Below, in pieces: positions 10,237 to 20,858 of a stretch of 64,000 nt of DNA. The stretch covers positions 142,608 through 206,607 of the forward strand of contig NZ_FNIG01000002.1 in assembly GCF_900103915.1 (NCBI RefSeq), given 5' to 3'. Positions within the stretch are counted from its first letter, which is position 1; the number at the start of each line of letters is the position of its first letter. The notes under the pieces are model-generated. The model was not told where the DNA came from, ran no database searches, and saw nothing but the letters and a program-made list of their open reading frames with translations. The position numbers and the translations under genes are program-made. This DNA comes from Tenuibacillus multivorans. GTDB lineage: Bacteria; Bacillota; Bacilli; Bacillales; Alkalibacillaceae.

Positions 10237-10264
10237 ATATTAGTTTAACATGAAAATTTCACAA
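10237..10264 (-). promoter_or_regulatory. Candidate sigma-A promoter for coaBC-priA-fmt-rsmB-prpC-prkC-rsgA-rpe
   Basis: On the minus strand TTGTGA (10264-10259) and TAATAT (10242-10237) are separated by 16 bp. The pair lies just after the rpoZ terminator and about 35 bp before the coaBC start, where a new transcript would be needed. Inferred from consensus match only. Confidence 0.4.
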
Positions 10265-10271
10265 AAAGAAA

Positions 10272-10298
10272 AACAACCTGTATCATTTCCAGGTTGTT
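10272..10298 (-). terminator. Rho-independent terminator after rpoZ
   Basis: The minus strand reads AACAACCTG, a 9-nt loop, then CAGGTTGTT, followed by a T-rich run (TTTTTCTTTTT). It sits between rpoZ and coaBC, so it should end the yicC-remA-gmk-rpoZ transcript. Confidence 0.75.
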
Positions 10299-10339
10299 AT
10301 CATTTACGTGCTCCTAAAATTTGAACGGATAATAATTAA

Positions 10340-11172
<833 letters not shown>

Positions 11173-11433
11173 CTAGTTGTCTATGTTCATATCTTCATTA
11201 ACGACACGTTGTCCAACTGTTTCTGGTTGTACAGCAGATAAGATGACATGGTCACTGTCTGAAATAATAACAGCTCTTGTCCGTCTCCCATATGTAGCAT
11301 CGACTAATTTGTTATTGTCTCTTGCAACTGTAATAATACGTTTAATCGGGGCTGATTCGGGTGACACAATCGAAATAATTCGATTAGCAGATACAACATT
11401 ACCAAACCCGATATTAATTAATTTTAAATTCAT
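11173..11433 (-). CDS. remA: Extracellular matrix regulator RemA (YlzA)
   Basis: An 86-residue DNA-binding protein. In B. subtilis RemA activates biofilm matrix operons and osmoprotection genes. The conserved pattern is visible: [27 protein letters not shown] near the N terminus and [19 protein letters not shown] in the middle. Position between yicC/yloC and gmk is conserved in Bacillus. Length is typical. Confidence 0.94.
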   Translation of the reverse strand: MNLKLINIGFGNVVSANRIISIVSPESAPIKRIITVARDNNKLVDATYGRRTRAVIISDSDHVILSAVQPETVGQRVVNEDMNIDN

Positions 11434-11530
11434 TCGTTTCTCCCCTAACTGTTTAGTTTACCATTATGTTTATATCTATGATTTTTCTATAATAACTATT
11501 ATAGTCTAAATACGGTTAAAATCTCAAATT

Positions 11531-12409
11531 TTATTCAATGTTCTGTACTTGTTCTTTAATTTTCTCAACTTCACTTTTTAATGCTACGACAATCTTACTG
11601 ATTCGAACATCGTTTGATTTTGAACCAATTGTGTTGGTTTCACGCAACAGCTCTTGTGCGATAAAATCCAGTTTTCTCCCAATGGGTTGTTTGAGTTCTA
11701 TTGTTTCAATCACTTGCTCCACGTGAGAGAACAATCTCGTAATTTCTTCAGTTATATCTGACTTATCGGTTAAAAGTGCAACTTCTTGTACAATGCGTGA
11801 TTCATCTTGTACCGCACTATCTAAATGCTCTTTTATTCGCTCCGTTATTCTTTCCCGGTACTGCTTTTGAATGAGATCAATTTGACCTTCTAATTCATTT
11901 ACTTGACGGTTAATCTTTTGAATTCGATTCAAAATGTCCTGTTTTAATGTCGAACCTTCTTCTTGACGCATCGTATGTACGTTTTTAAGAACGTCATCTA
12001 AAATTTCCAATATCTTCTCCTCGAGCTTTTCATCAACCTGCGCTTCCTCTTCTTCAACGAATATATCTTCTAATTGTATAAGGTCTTCAAGCTCAATGTC
12101 TCCTGACACATCACGATTTTCCTTTATTTCTTTTAGCCCCTGTAAATATTGGTCTAACGTTTTCCAGTTGACCTGAATATGTTTAGCTCGTATACCTTCA
12201 CCCATAATATTAATAAAAACATCAATCCGTCCACGCTCAAAATATTGACGAATCTTTTGTTTCATCGCATCTTCAAAAACTAATAATTCCCGAGGCATTT
12301 TAAAGGAAAAATCTAAAAAACGATGATTAACAGTTTTAACTTCAATCGATATCGTTGTTTGATTGACCTTACCCTGTGACTGTCCAAACCCCGTCATGCT
12401 ATTAACCAT
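11531..12409 (-). CDS. yloC: YicC/YloC-family endoribonuclease
   Basis: A 292-residue protein of the YicC family, whose members in E. coli and B. subtilis act as RNA endonucleases. It begins with the family signature VNSMTGFGQS and ends with the conserved region QPIGRKLDFIAQELLRETNTIGSKS. The middle is rich in charged, helical sequence. It opens the yloC-remA-gmk-rpoZ operon and is divergent from rqcH. The start is supported by GGTGA upstream. Confidence 0.93.
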   Translation of the reverse strand: MVNSMTGFGQSQGKVNQTTISIEVKTVNHRFLDFSFKMPRELLVFEDAMKQKIRQYFERGRIDVFINIMGEGIRAKHIQVNWKTLDQYLQGLKEIKENRDVSGDIELEDLIQLEDIFVEEEEAQVDEKLEEKILEILDDVLKNVHTMRQEEGSTLKQDILNRIQKINRQVNELEGQIDLIQKQYRERITERIKEHLDSAVQDESRIVQEVALLTDKSDITEEITRLFSHVEQVIETIELKQPIGRKLDFIAQELLRETNTIGSKSNDVRISKIVVALKSEVEKIKEQVQNIE

Positions 12410-12521
12410 TACGTCACCTACTTCATCATTCTTGACAAAATTGTTACATTATTATTGTTGCATTAAATGGAAGGTTTTTTCAATAGATATTCATAAACCC
12501 TAACGATTTAATTTTCATTCG

Positions 12522-12530
12522 TGCTATACT
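12522..12530 (+). promoter_or_regulatory. Extended -10 promoter of rqcH
   Basis: TGC followed by TATACT (12525-12530) forms an extended -10 element. The predicted transcription start near 12537 leaves only a short leader before the ribosome binding site GAGGTGAT. The -35 match is poor, which is usual for extended -10 promoters. Confidence 0.55.
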
Positions 12531-12554
12531 AGACTTCGTATAGAGGTGATATTT

Positions 12555-14258
12555 ATGGCCTTCGATGGAATTGTAACTCGAGCCGTCACACAAGAATTAA
12601 ATGAAGCATTAACAAGTGGTCGAATTACAAAAATATATCAGCCAACAGAACACGAACTCATTTTCACAGTACGTCAAAATAGTAAAAACAAAAATTTATT
12701 AATTTCAATACATCCTAATTATGCTCGCCTTCATTTAACGAATGAAAAATTCAATAACCCGAAGGAACCACCCATGTTTTGCATGGTGCTTAGGAAGCAT
12801 TTAAGCGCTGGATTCATTGAAAAAGTCGAACAAGTCGAGCTCGAGCGGATCATTCACATATCCGTGAAAGGTAAAGACGAAATTGGTGATGAAAAAAATA
12901 AAACGCTTATCATAGAGATTATGGGTAAGCATAGTAACGTTATTCTAGTTGACCCGGAACGCGACATGATTTTAGACAGCTTAAAGCATATTAGTACCTT
13001 ACAAAACCGACATCGCGCGATTTTACCTGGGCAAACTTATATAGCGCCACCGGACCAAGGGAAAATAAATCCATTAACCCTTGACTCTCAAGCATTTGTA
13101 CGTAAATTAGATTTTAACCAAGGTAAAATGGACCGACAAATTTTAAATCTGTTAATGGGATTATCTCCAATTGTTAGCCAATCGATTGCTGAGAGAGCTT
13201 TTTTAGGCTCAGCTGACACTTACCAACAGGTTTTTGAACAATTTCAGCAACATTTAATCAACCATCAGTATAAACCTTTTATCATTAAAGGAAAGAAAGA
13301 TGATTTTCACGTTCTGGATATGGTCGCAGACAAAGATTATAAATACCACTTTAACCAAGTAAGTGATATGTTAAACCAATTTTATCAAGGAAAAGCCGAG
13401 CGAGACCGCGTCAAAGGCATGACACACGACCTGATGAAATGGATGAAAAATGAACGAGATAAAAATAAACGGAAAATCAAAAAACACGAAAAAACACTAA
13501 ACAAAGCCCAAAAAGCTGACGAATATCAGAAAAAAGGTGAACTATTAACTGCGCATATGCACTTAATCAAACATGGTGATTCATCAGTTTCAGTTGTCGA
13601 TTATTATGATCCAGATCAACAAGAACTAACAATCGAATTAGATCCCAATAAAACACCGAGCCAGAATGCGCAACATTACTTTAAACAATATCAGAAGCTC
13701 AAGAAATCACGTGAAGTCGTTACAGTCGAAATCGACAAGGCAAATGAAGAAATCGATTATTTTGAGCGACTTATCCAACAGCTAGAACAAGCGCGAGCAG
13801 AAGACATTGAGGACATTCGTGAAGAGCTACAAGAACAAGGCTATTTTAAAGCAAAACAACAAGGTAAAAAGAAAAAAGGTAAAAAACAAATTCAACCTGA
13901 TCATTATGTCGCATCAGATGGGACTGAGATAGTTGTTGGACGTAACAATAAGCAAAACGAATATGTCACAAACCGAATGGCCAATAAAAATGACATATGG
14001 CTCCACACCAAAGATATTCCAGGCTCTCATGTCATTATTCGTTCGTATCAACCAAGTGAAGCTACCATCTTAGAAGCAGCGATGATTGCCGCCTTTTACA
14101 GTAAGGCAAAACTATCATCTTCAGTACCCGTTGATTACACATTAGTAAAACATGTCAGAAAACCAAATGGAGCGAAACCTGGCTACGTGATTTATGACAA
14201 TCAGCAAACCGTTTATGTGACACCGGATGAAGATAAAGTGAATCAGCTTAAACAATAG
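12555..14258 (+). CDS. rqcH: Rqc2-type ribosome quality control protein RqcH (NFACT family)
   Basis: About 567 residues. RqcH binds stalled 50S subunits with tRNA(Ala) and adds C-terminal alanine tails that mark the nascent chain for degradation. Domains in order: NFACT-N (about 1-180, starting FDGIVTRAVTQELNEAL), a helix-hairpin region, a long charged coiled coil (about 285-440) and the C-terminal NFACT-R domain (about 455-567, with NDIWLHTKDIPGSHVII). I chose the ATG at 12555; an in-frame GTG at 12546 falls inside the Shine-Dalgarno sequence GAGGTGAT. One of only two plus-strand genes in the window. Confidence 0.95.
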   Translation: MAFDGIVTRAVTQELNEALTSGRITKIYQPTEHELIFTVRQNSKNKNLLISIHPNYARLHLTNEKFNNPKEPPMFCMVLRKHLSAGFIEKVEQVELERIIHISVKGKDEIGDEKNKTLIIEIMGKHSNVILVDPERDMILDSLKHISTLQNRHRAILPGQTYIAPPDQGKINPLTLDSQAFVRKLDFNQGKMDRQILNLLMGLSPIVSQSIAERAFLGSADTYQQVFEQFQQHLINHQYKPFIIKGKKDDFHVLDMVADKDYKYHFNQVSDMLNQFYQGKAERDRVKGMTHDLMKWMKNERDKNKRKIKKHEKTLNKAQKADEYQKKGELLTAHMHLIKHGDSSVSVVDYYDPDQQELTIELDPNKTPSQNAQHYFKQYQKLKKSREVVTVEIDKANEEIDYFERLIQQLEQARAEDIEDIREELQEQGYFKAKQQGKKKKGKKQIQPDHYVASDGTEIVVGRNNKQNEYVTNRMANKNDIWLHTKDIPGSHVIIRSYQPSEATILEAAMIAAFYSKAKLSSSVPVDYTLVKHVRKPNGAKPGYVIYDNQQTVYVTPDEDKVNQLKQ

Positions 14259-14264
14259 TGAGAG

Positions 14265-14291
14265 CACATGGATTAATCCCTGTGTTTTTTG
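14265..14291 (+). terminator. Probable terminator of rqcH
   Basis: CACA-t-GGAT / ATCC-c-TGTG forms an interrupted stem 7 bases after the rqcH stop and is followed by TTTTTTG. The stem is short and has one mismatch. Confidence 0.5.
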
Positions 14292-14429
14292 TACTTTGAG
14301 AAAATAAAAAGGACTGTTATACAGTAAGGGGTTCCGTTACTTTGGAGAAAAGTTTAAATCACAAACTAAATCACAGTGTTTTTTCACAATGATTTATGTA
14401 TAAAACAGGCCAAAAATAACAACAAAAAA

Positions 14430-14454
14430 AGAGGTGCATTGGTACTGCACCTCT
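14430..14454 (-). terminator. Bidirectional terminator between rqcH and the pentapeptide-repeat gene
   Basis: A perfect 9-bp stem (AGAGGTGCA / TGCACCTCT) with a 7-nt loop. On the minus strand it is followed by seven T, so it should terminate the leftward gene; on the plus strand the T run is shorter. The remaining bases of the 14259-14550 gap show no gene that I can support. Confidence 0.75.
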
Positions 14455-14550
14455 TTTGTAATATGATTTATATTTTTAAATGCTACTAATGGTGATGCTT
14501 CTTATTAAACTAACGCCCCATTTTGTTCAAGAAGATTAAGAAACATTTTT

Positions 14551-15360
14551 TTAAATCCAATGGCTTGGTCTTTCTAAATAATTTGGTATTTTAGTATGAA
14601 CATCTCCAACTGCTGAATTGATTTGTGACTGTGTAAGAAAGAGAACTTCAGACAAGTCAGTACCACTTAAATCTGCGTCTCTAAGGTCAGCACCAATAAA
14701 ATCGGCTCTCCTCAAATCACTTTGGCTTAAATTTGATGCTATCATTAGTTTCCCACGAAAATCTTCGCCTTGTAGATTTAATCCCTTTAAATTCGCTCCT
14801 AAATAGTCTGACTTTTTCTTCAAACCATTCTTTTTACCGTTTTTACTCCTGTTGGCTCTATACATTTCACTTGTCTCTAGTAACAGAGCGTTGACCTTGC
14901 TTCTATGTGCCACTATATCAATTTTTAAAATCTCTTCTGGCTCTTTCATGGTAAGTTCAATCGTTTCTTCATAAATCTTTTGCAGTCGACTTTGTATCGA
15001 TTTTGTTTCCTTCAATGTAAGAGTATGTTGGAGATACCATAGCATTTCATGCAGTTGTTGAACAAGAGGAAATACAGCAAACATTTCTTCTGCATGTTCA
15101 GCATCTTCACGCCAATCTTTACCATTATAAATTGATTGTGAAACATGTTGACCAGCACCAAAACACTCATAAGAAACACAACCACGAAACCCTTTCTCCA
15201 TCAATTGGTCGTGTATAGCACACAAGTTATTTGAACATAAATTACGGCAAGGATTTCCACCGTCTTTGTTAAAAGGGAAATCAGATGATTTTCCATAAGG
15301 TAACGCTACACAACATAATCCAAAACAATTTTTACAATCCGATTTTAATTCAATAAACAT
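14551..15360 (-). CDS. Cys-rich pentapeptide-repeat protein
   Basis: A 269-residue protein of unknown function. The N-terminal third (about 1-60) holds a cysteine cluster (CKNCFGLCC near 9-17, then further Cys around 38-67) that looks able to bind metal or an Fe-S cluster. The middle is helical. The C-terminal part (about 185-250) contains pentapeptide repeats of the A(D/N)LxG kind (LGANL, RRADF, IGADL, RDADL, SGTDL), expected to form a right-handed beta helix. It stands alone between its own terminator and an empty 240-bp stretch, in the accessory patch between rqcH and the pyr operon. Confidence 0.75.
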   Translation of the reverse strand: MFIELKSDCKNCFGLCCVALPYGKSSDFPFNKDGGNPCRNLCSNNLCAIHDQLMEKGFRGCVSYECFGAGQHVSQSIYNGKDWREDAEHAEEMFAVFPLVQQLHEMLWYLQHTLTLKETKSIQSRLQKIYEETIELTMKEPEEILKIDIVAHRSKVNALLLETSEMYRANRSKNGKKNGLKKKSDYLGANLKGLNLQGEDFRGKLMIASNLSQSDLRRADFIGADLRDADLSGTDLSEVLFLTQSQINSAVGDVHTKIPNYLERPSHWI

Positions 15361-15602
15361 TTTTCAGCACTTCCTATAATTCACATATATGTTTTTACTT
15401 AATAACATAAATTAAATAGTTTTCGAACAGTTCAACTTAATCACATCTTCTTTCATTAACCTGCCCCTTTACTTAAAGTAAGAATGGAACTTTCCTGAAG
15501 TATTTGTCCCCGTTAATTATTAAGGAAGAAATTATTGACAAAACTGATTTAATCAAATTGCACTAAAACTTATTGGCAGCCTTATCTAACCTCTTGAAAA
15601 AA
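15361..15602. other. Intergenic stretch without a supported gene
   Basis: AT-rich. The minus strand holds a short ATG-started reading frame of about 14 codons (MKEDVIK...) near 15458, too short and unsupported to call a gene. I see no clear promoter or terminator. Confidence 0.4.
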
Positions 15603-16154
15603 TTACAAGCTTTCTATATCGCTCACCAATACGGGCAATCCATAGTGAAATAAATGTTGTTTGCCTTCAAGTTCCCGTAAGTTTGCTTGTGGAAATTTAT
15701 CTGCATATTTTTTATGGTGTGTAAACGGTACGATATCTTCGTTACGACTATGATAAAGAAACAAATTTGGGATTTCAGGAAGTTTTTTTTCAAAGTTATT
15801 TTGGAGAGTGAAATCTTTCGACTTCCAATCATCCTCTAACCCCCAATAAGGAGCTGCAATTATAAACAAACCACTTAGAGATCTGTTAAATGATTCTTCA
15901 GAAAGGTACTTTAATAAGACAGAACCGCCTAACGAATGACCAATTAAAACCAGTTCTCCGTTTATCATATTTAGTTCCTTATTAAGCTTATTCTTCCATA
16001 GTACATACTCTGGATTTTCTGGATTAGGCATCTTAGGAATAACAAATTGATATTTATCCCTGAGTTCGCTTTCTAAATATGCTGAAAGTTTGCTACTTCC
16101 TTGTTCCTTTTCCTGTGGACCGGCACTATGAATAAATAAAACAGTTTTTTTCAT
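15603..16154 (-). CDS. Small alpha/beta hydrolase (RBBP9/YdeN-like)
   Basis: A 183-residue serine hydrolase-like protein. It starts KKTVLFIHSAG (oxyanion-loop region), has the nucleophile elbow GHSLGGS near 84-90, an Asp in NEDIVPF near 143 and a His in KQHLFHYG near 170, giving a plausible Ser-Asp-His triad. I chose the ATG at 16154 because GGGAGG lies about 10 nt upstream; an ATG 12 codons further upstream has no such site. The substrate is unknown. No obvious operon partner. Confidence 0.75.
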   Translation of the reverse strand: MKKTVLFIHSAGPQEKEQGSSKLSAYLESELRDKYQFVIPKMPNPENPEYVLWKNKLNKELNMINGELVLIGHSLGGSVLLKYLSEESFNRSLSGLFIIAAPYWGLEDDWKSKDFTLQNNFEKKLPEIPNLFLYHSRNEDIVPFTHHKKYADKFPQANLRELEGKQHLFHYGLPVLVSDIESL

Positions 16155-16424
16155 TACCTCATTTCCTCCCTTACTTATTAATACATTCAACTATTATTTA
16201 TTGGCTGAACAGCTTCTTTTTTTCTTGCTTTTTTATGATGTAAAGAATGCTCATTATTAAATTGTCTAATTTTCTTATTCAAAAAAGATGAAAATTTTCG
16301 CTACACTCCAACACAATTTATATATTTAAGTCCATTTTCCTTCTCTTATAATTGATTTATATTATCTCGTTATTCAACAGTCTTTCCAATGAATGCATCA
16401 ATGAGCTAACTTTGTTCAACTCTA
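16155..16424. other. AT-rich intergenic stretch beside the intron remnant
   Basis: Nothing that I can support lies here beyond the hydrolase ribosome binding site. The bases next to 16425 may be the old 3' exon of the group II intron, but I cannot identify the interrupted sequence. Confidence 0.4.
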
Positions 16425-16472
16425 GTTAGCAATAGGTAAGCATTTGAAGTTATCCCCAGCTTTTCCCCTGCT

Positions 16473-16508
16473 CCGCACGAAGCATGCTAGTTTCCCAGCA
16501 CTTCGCGG
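16473..16508 (-). ncRNA. Group II intron domain V hairpin
   Basis: The minus strand folds as CGAAG, then TGCTGG, a GAAA tetraloop, CTAGCA, a 2-nt bulge TG and CTTCG, with further pairing CCGC/GCGG at the base. A 2-nt bulge on the 3' side plus a GAAA loop in a roughly 34-nt hairpin is the hallmark of domain V. It lies about 45 nt after the end of the HNH fragment and about 45 nt before the predicted 3' splice site, as expected. Confidence 0.75.
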
Positions 16509-16550
16509 TCCATCTACCGATGTATGATAGATTATAAGTTCTTCGTTACC

Positions 16551-17245
16551 TTAGACGTGAGATGTTTCTACCTTTTTAAGCTCACATTTTACTCGATATT
16601 GATTTATTTTCTTTATCATTGAAATACTTAAATCTAATTTTTGCAACTCTGATATAATCGTTTCATGGTCTATACGGTGAACAAGTCGATGTATATCTTC
16701 ATGAAGAATGCGAAGGTTGTTAAACTCATCCGTTCCTCCCAGATGTTTATGTCAGTGGACATCATAAGCCGTTAAATCCCAACCTGTGATTCGCATTTTC
16801 CCATTTTCATACTAAATCGACTAATTCGGTTATCCAAATATTCAACCGTTCTGTCTGGAAGGGTTGATTTCATTAGTATGCTGATTTCAGTTTCAATGTC
16901 TGGCATTAATTTATTGCAGACTTTCTTTCTGCCTTCTTCCGTAAAAAGAGATAATGTTGGACTAAAGTTCATTGTATTAACTGTTTTAATATTCCCTATC
17001 GGGAATAGATGGACAGTAGCAATTTTGAACGTTTTAAATCCTGTACTATAAAACTTTTTATAGGTTGAAGTGGGATTAATAGGATGTCCATATTTCCCAA
17101 AAGAACGAAGGCGGTTGTACAGAAAGGCTTTTAGCTCGTAGGCAAGACGTGAGAATTCTGGATTGACATGAGTAGCTCGGTTAAAATAATTATGAATACC
17201 CAACACCAAGCTATTGTACCGTAGAGCATTATTCAAAGTTGCCAC
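16551..17245 (-). pseudogene. Group II intron-encoded protein, C-terminal fragment (maturase X domain + HNH)
   Basis: A 157-codon frame (17245-16772) matches the maturase domain (YNSLVLGIHNYFNRATHV...). Near 16785 the frame shifts by one base: after KCE the reading continues in another frame as ITGWDLTAYDVH, typical of these proteins. A TGA at 16754-16752 then replaces the residue between VH and HKHLGGTDEF of the HNH motif. The HNH-like remainder (GGTDEFNNLRILHEDIHRLVH) runs to 16551. The reverse transcriptase part is absent, so this is a doubly broken, 5'-truncated gene. Confidence 0.82.
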
Positions 17246-17259
17246 ATTTTAGTTGTTTC

Positions 17260-17296
17260 ATGACTAATACCACTTCAATTCACGCTCATTAGTCAT
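17260..17296. repeat. 9-bp perfect inverted repeat
   Basis: ATGACTAAT (17260-17268) and ATTAGTCAT (17288-17296) are perfect inverse copies with a 19-bp spacer. They lie between the truncated end of the group II intron and the first 21-bp repeat unit. The role is unknown; it could be a protein binding site or a boundary left by an insertion. Confidence 0.6.
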
Positions 17297-17300
17297 AACC

Positions 17301-17399
17301 GAGTCTGGATTTTTAACTTCCGAGTCTGGATTGATAACATATGAGTCTCGATTAATTGGTTCTGACTCTGGATATTTTATTTAAGAGTCTCGATTTTAA
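17301..17399 (+). repeat. Array of five degenerate 21-bp tandem repeats
   Basis: A 10-bp core GAGTCTGGAT (variants GAGTCTCGAT and GACTCTGGAT) begins at 17301, 17322, 17343, 17364 and 17385, exactly 21 bp apart each time. The 11 bp between cores are AT-rich and vary freely. Read in one frame the array gives 7-residue units (ESGFLTS, ESGLITY, ESRLIGS), but with a stop in the fourth unit and no start or ribosome binding site, so it is probably not coding. It lies about 25 bp downstream of the small membrane protein gene. Confidence 0.75.
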
Positions 17400-17423
17400 C
17401 TATGGTTCTTCTAATTTAGATTA

Positions 17424-17696
17424 TCAGCTCTTATTTACGTACTCCTTTTTCACATTATCAACTTGTTTCTCAAGTGCAGAGATTCTATTTTTAAAATAGG
17501 TTGATTGTTTTTCTATGTATAAGGTGATTTGATAGATTGAAAAACTGATCGATATTAATATCACCCCAAACAAGATTTGAATGATGCCTCCATTGGCATT
17601 ATCTCTAATAAGGTCTACTATACCAAATAAAACAGGAAATAAACCTATAACACTTATCGCCGTACATAAACTATATATCACCTTTATATTCATCAT
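17424..17696 (-). CDS. Small membrane protein, function unknown
   Basis: A 90-residue protein that I do not recognise. Two hydrophobic helices (about 7-28 and 36-58) are followed by a charged tail with heptad-like spacing (FKNRISALEKQVDNVKKEY), probably a short coiled coil facing the cytoplasm. No clear neighbour explains it. It sits alone between the 21-bp repeat array and the end of the pyr operon. Confidence 0.5.
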   Translation of the reverse strand: MMNIKVIYSLCTAISVIGLFPVLFGIVDLIRDNANGGIIQILFGVILISISFSIYQITLYIEKQSTYFKNRISALEKQVDNVKKEYVNKS

Positions 17697-17847
17697 TAAT
17701 CCACCCCCAAAGTAGCATGAATGAATGCAGATATTAGGATTAAAACAAGTACTAGAACAAGTATTTTATATTCACGGCCATATTAAAATTCAATAAAACC
17801 CCTATTATTTCCTCCAAATTTCAACACATTATTCCAAAATAAAATAA

Positions 17848-17868
17848 AGACCCGACAAATTCGGGTCT
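17848..17868 (-). terminator. Terminator of the pyr operon
   Basis: The minus strand reads AGACCCGAATTTGTCGGGT and on to CT, an 8-bp stem with a short loop, followed by TTATTTTATTTT. It lies about 25 bp after the pyrE stop. Confidence 0.75.
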
Positions 17869-17892
17869 CAAAGGGTAAAGTTAAACTTACAT

Positions 17893-18469
17893 TTACACAT
17901 CATCTCTCCATTTTAATAAATCCTCAACATCGCTATCTTCATAGGAATTCGTTGATTTGAGTTCTTCCATCAAGGAATCAAATGTCAGTAAACTATGTGA
18001 TGGATAGCCGCTTTCTTTTAGGTTTTCAATACTAACTTTCATATTATAAGAAAAGATCGATACAATGCCTAAAACATCTCCTCCAGCTTCTTTAACCGCA
18101 TTGGCCGCTTGAATTGAGCTTCCTCCTGTGGAAATTAAATCTTCAATGACAACGACTTTTTGTCCCTCTATTAGACATCCTTCAATCTGGTTGTTAAGGC
18201 CGTGGCTTTTTGGTTTATTCCTGACATAGATCATTGGTAAGTTTAAGCGGTCCGCTACCCATGCTGCGTGGGGGATTCCGGCTGTTGCACATCCGGCAAT
18301 GACGTCAGTATCAGGATATTTTTCCTCGATGACTTTGACAAATTGATTGATAACTTCTTCTCTCACGTCAGGGTATGAGATGATTAACCGATTATCGCAA
18401 TATATCGGCGATTTTAATCCTGAGGTCCACGTAAAATAGTGTTCAGTATTAACCTTCAGGGCTCCGATA

Positions 18470-18495
<26 letters not shown>
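17893..18495 (-). CDS. pyrE: Orotate phosphoribosyltransferase
   Basis: A 200-residue enzyme joining orotate to PRPP to make OMP. It has the type I phosphoribosyltransferase signature VVVIEDLISTGGSS near 113-126 and the N-terminal FTWTSGLKSPIYCDNR region that contacts orotate. Length is normal. The start overlaps pyrF by 26 bp and has AAAGGAGT upstream. It is the last gene of the operon, before a terminator. Confidence 0.97.

Positions 18496-20854
<2,359 letters not shown>

Positions 20855-20858
<4 letters not shown>

Larger units (their letters stand above)
16425..17250 (-). mobile_element. 3' half of a degenerate group II intron
   Basis: On the minus strand this holds, in order, the C-terminal part of an intron-encoded protein (maturase and HNH domains, broken), a domain V hairpin, a domain VI-like region and a plausible 3' end reading CCTATTGCTAAC (at 16425). 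The reverse transcriptase domain and the whole 5' ribozyme (domains I-III) are missing, since upstream of 17250 the sequence changes to an inverted repeat and 21-bp repeats. It cannot splice or move by itself. Confidence 0.8.

Noticed and set aside
15361-15602. Short open frame (MKEDVIK...) on the minus strand
   Set aside because: About 14 codons only, and no family match that I can recognise.
17301-17399. CRISPR array
   Set aside because: Cores are only 10 bp, spacers 11 bp, there is no cas gene, and units vary in sequence.
17301-17405. Coding sequence of a 7-residue repeat protein
   Set aside because: One frame gives ESGFLTS-like units, but there is a TAA in the fourth unit, another soon after and no start signal.
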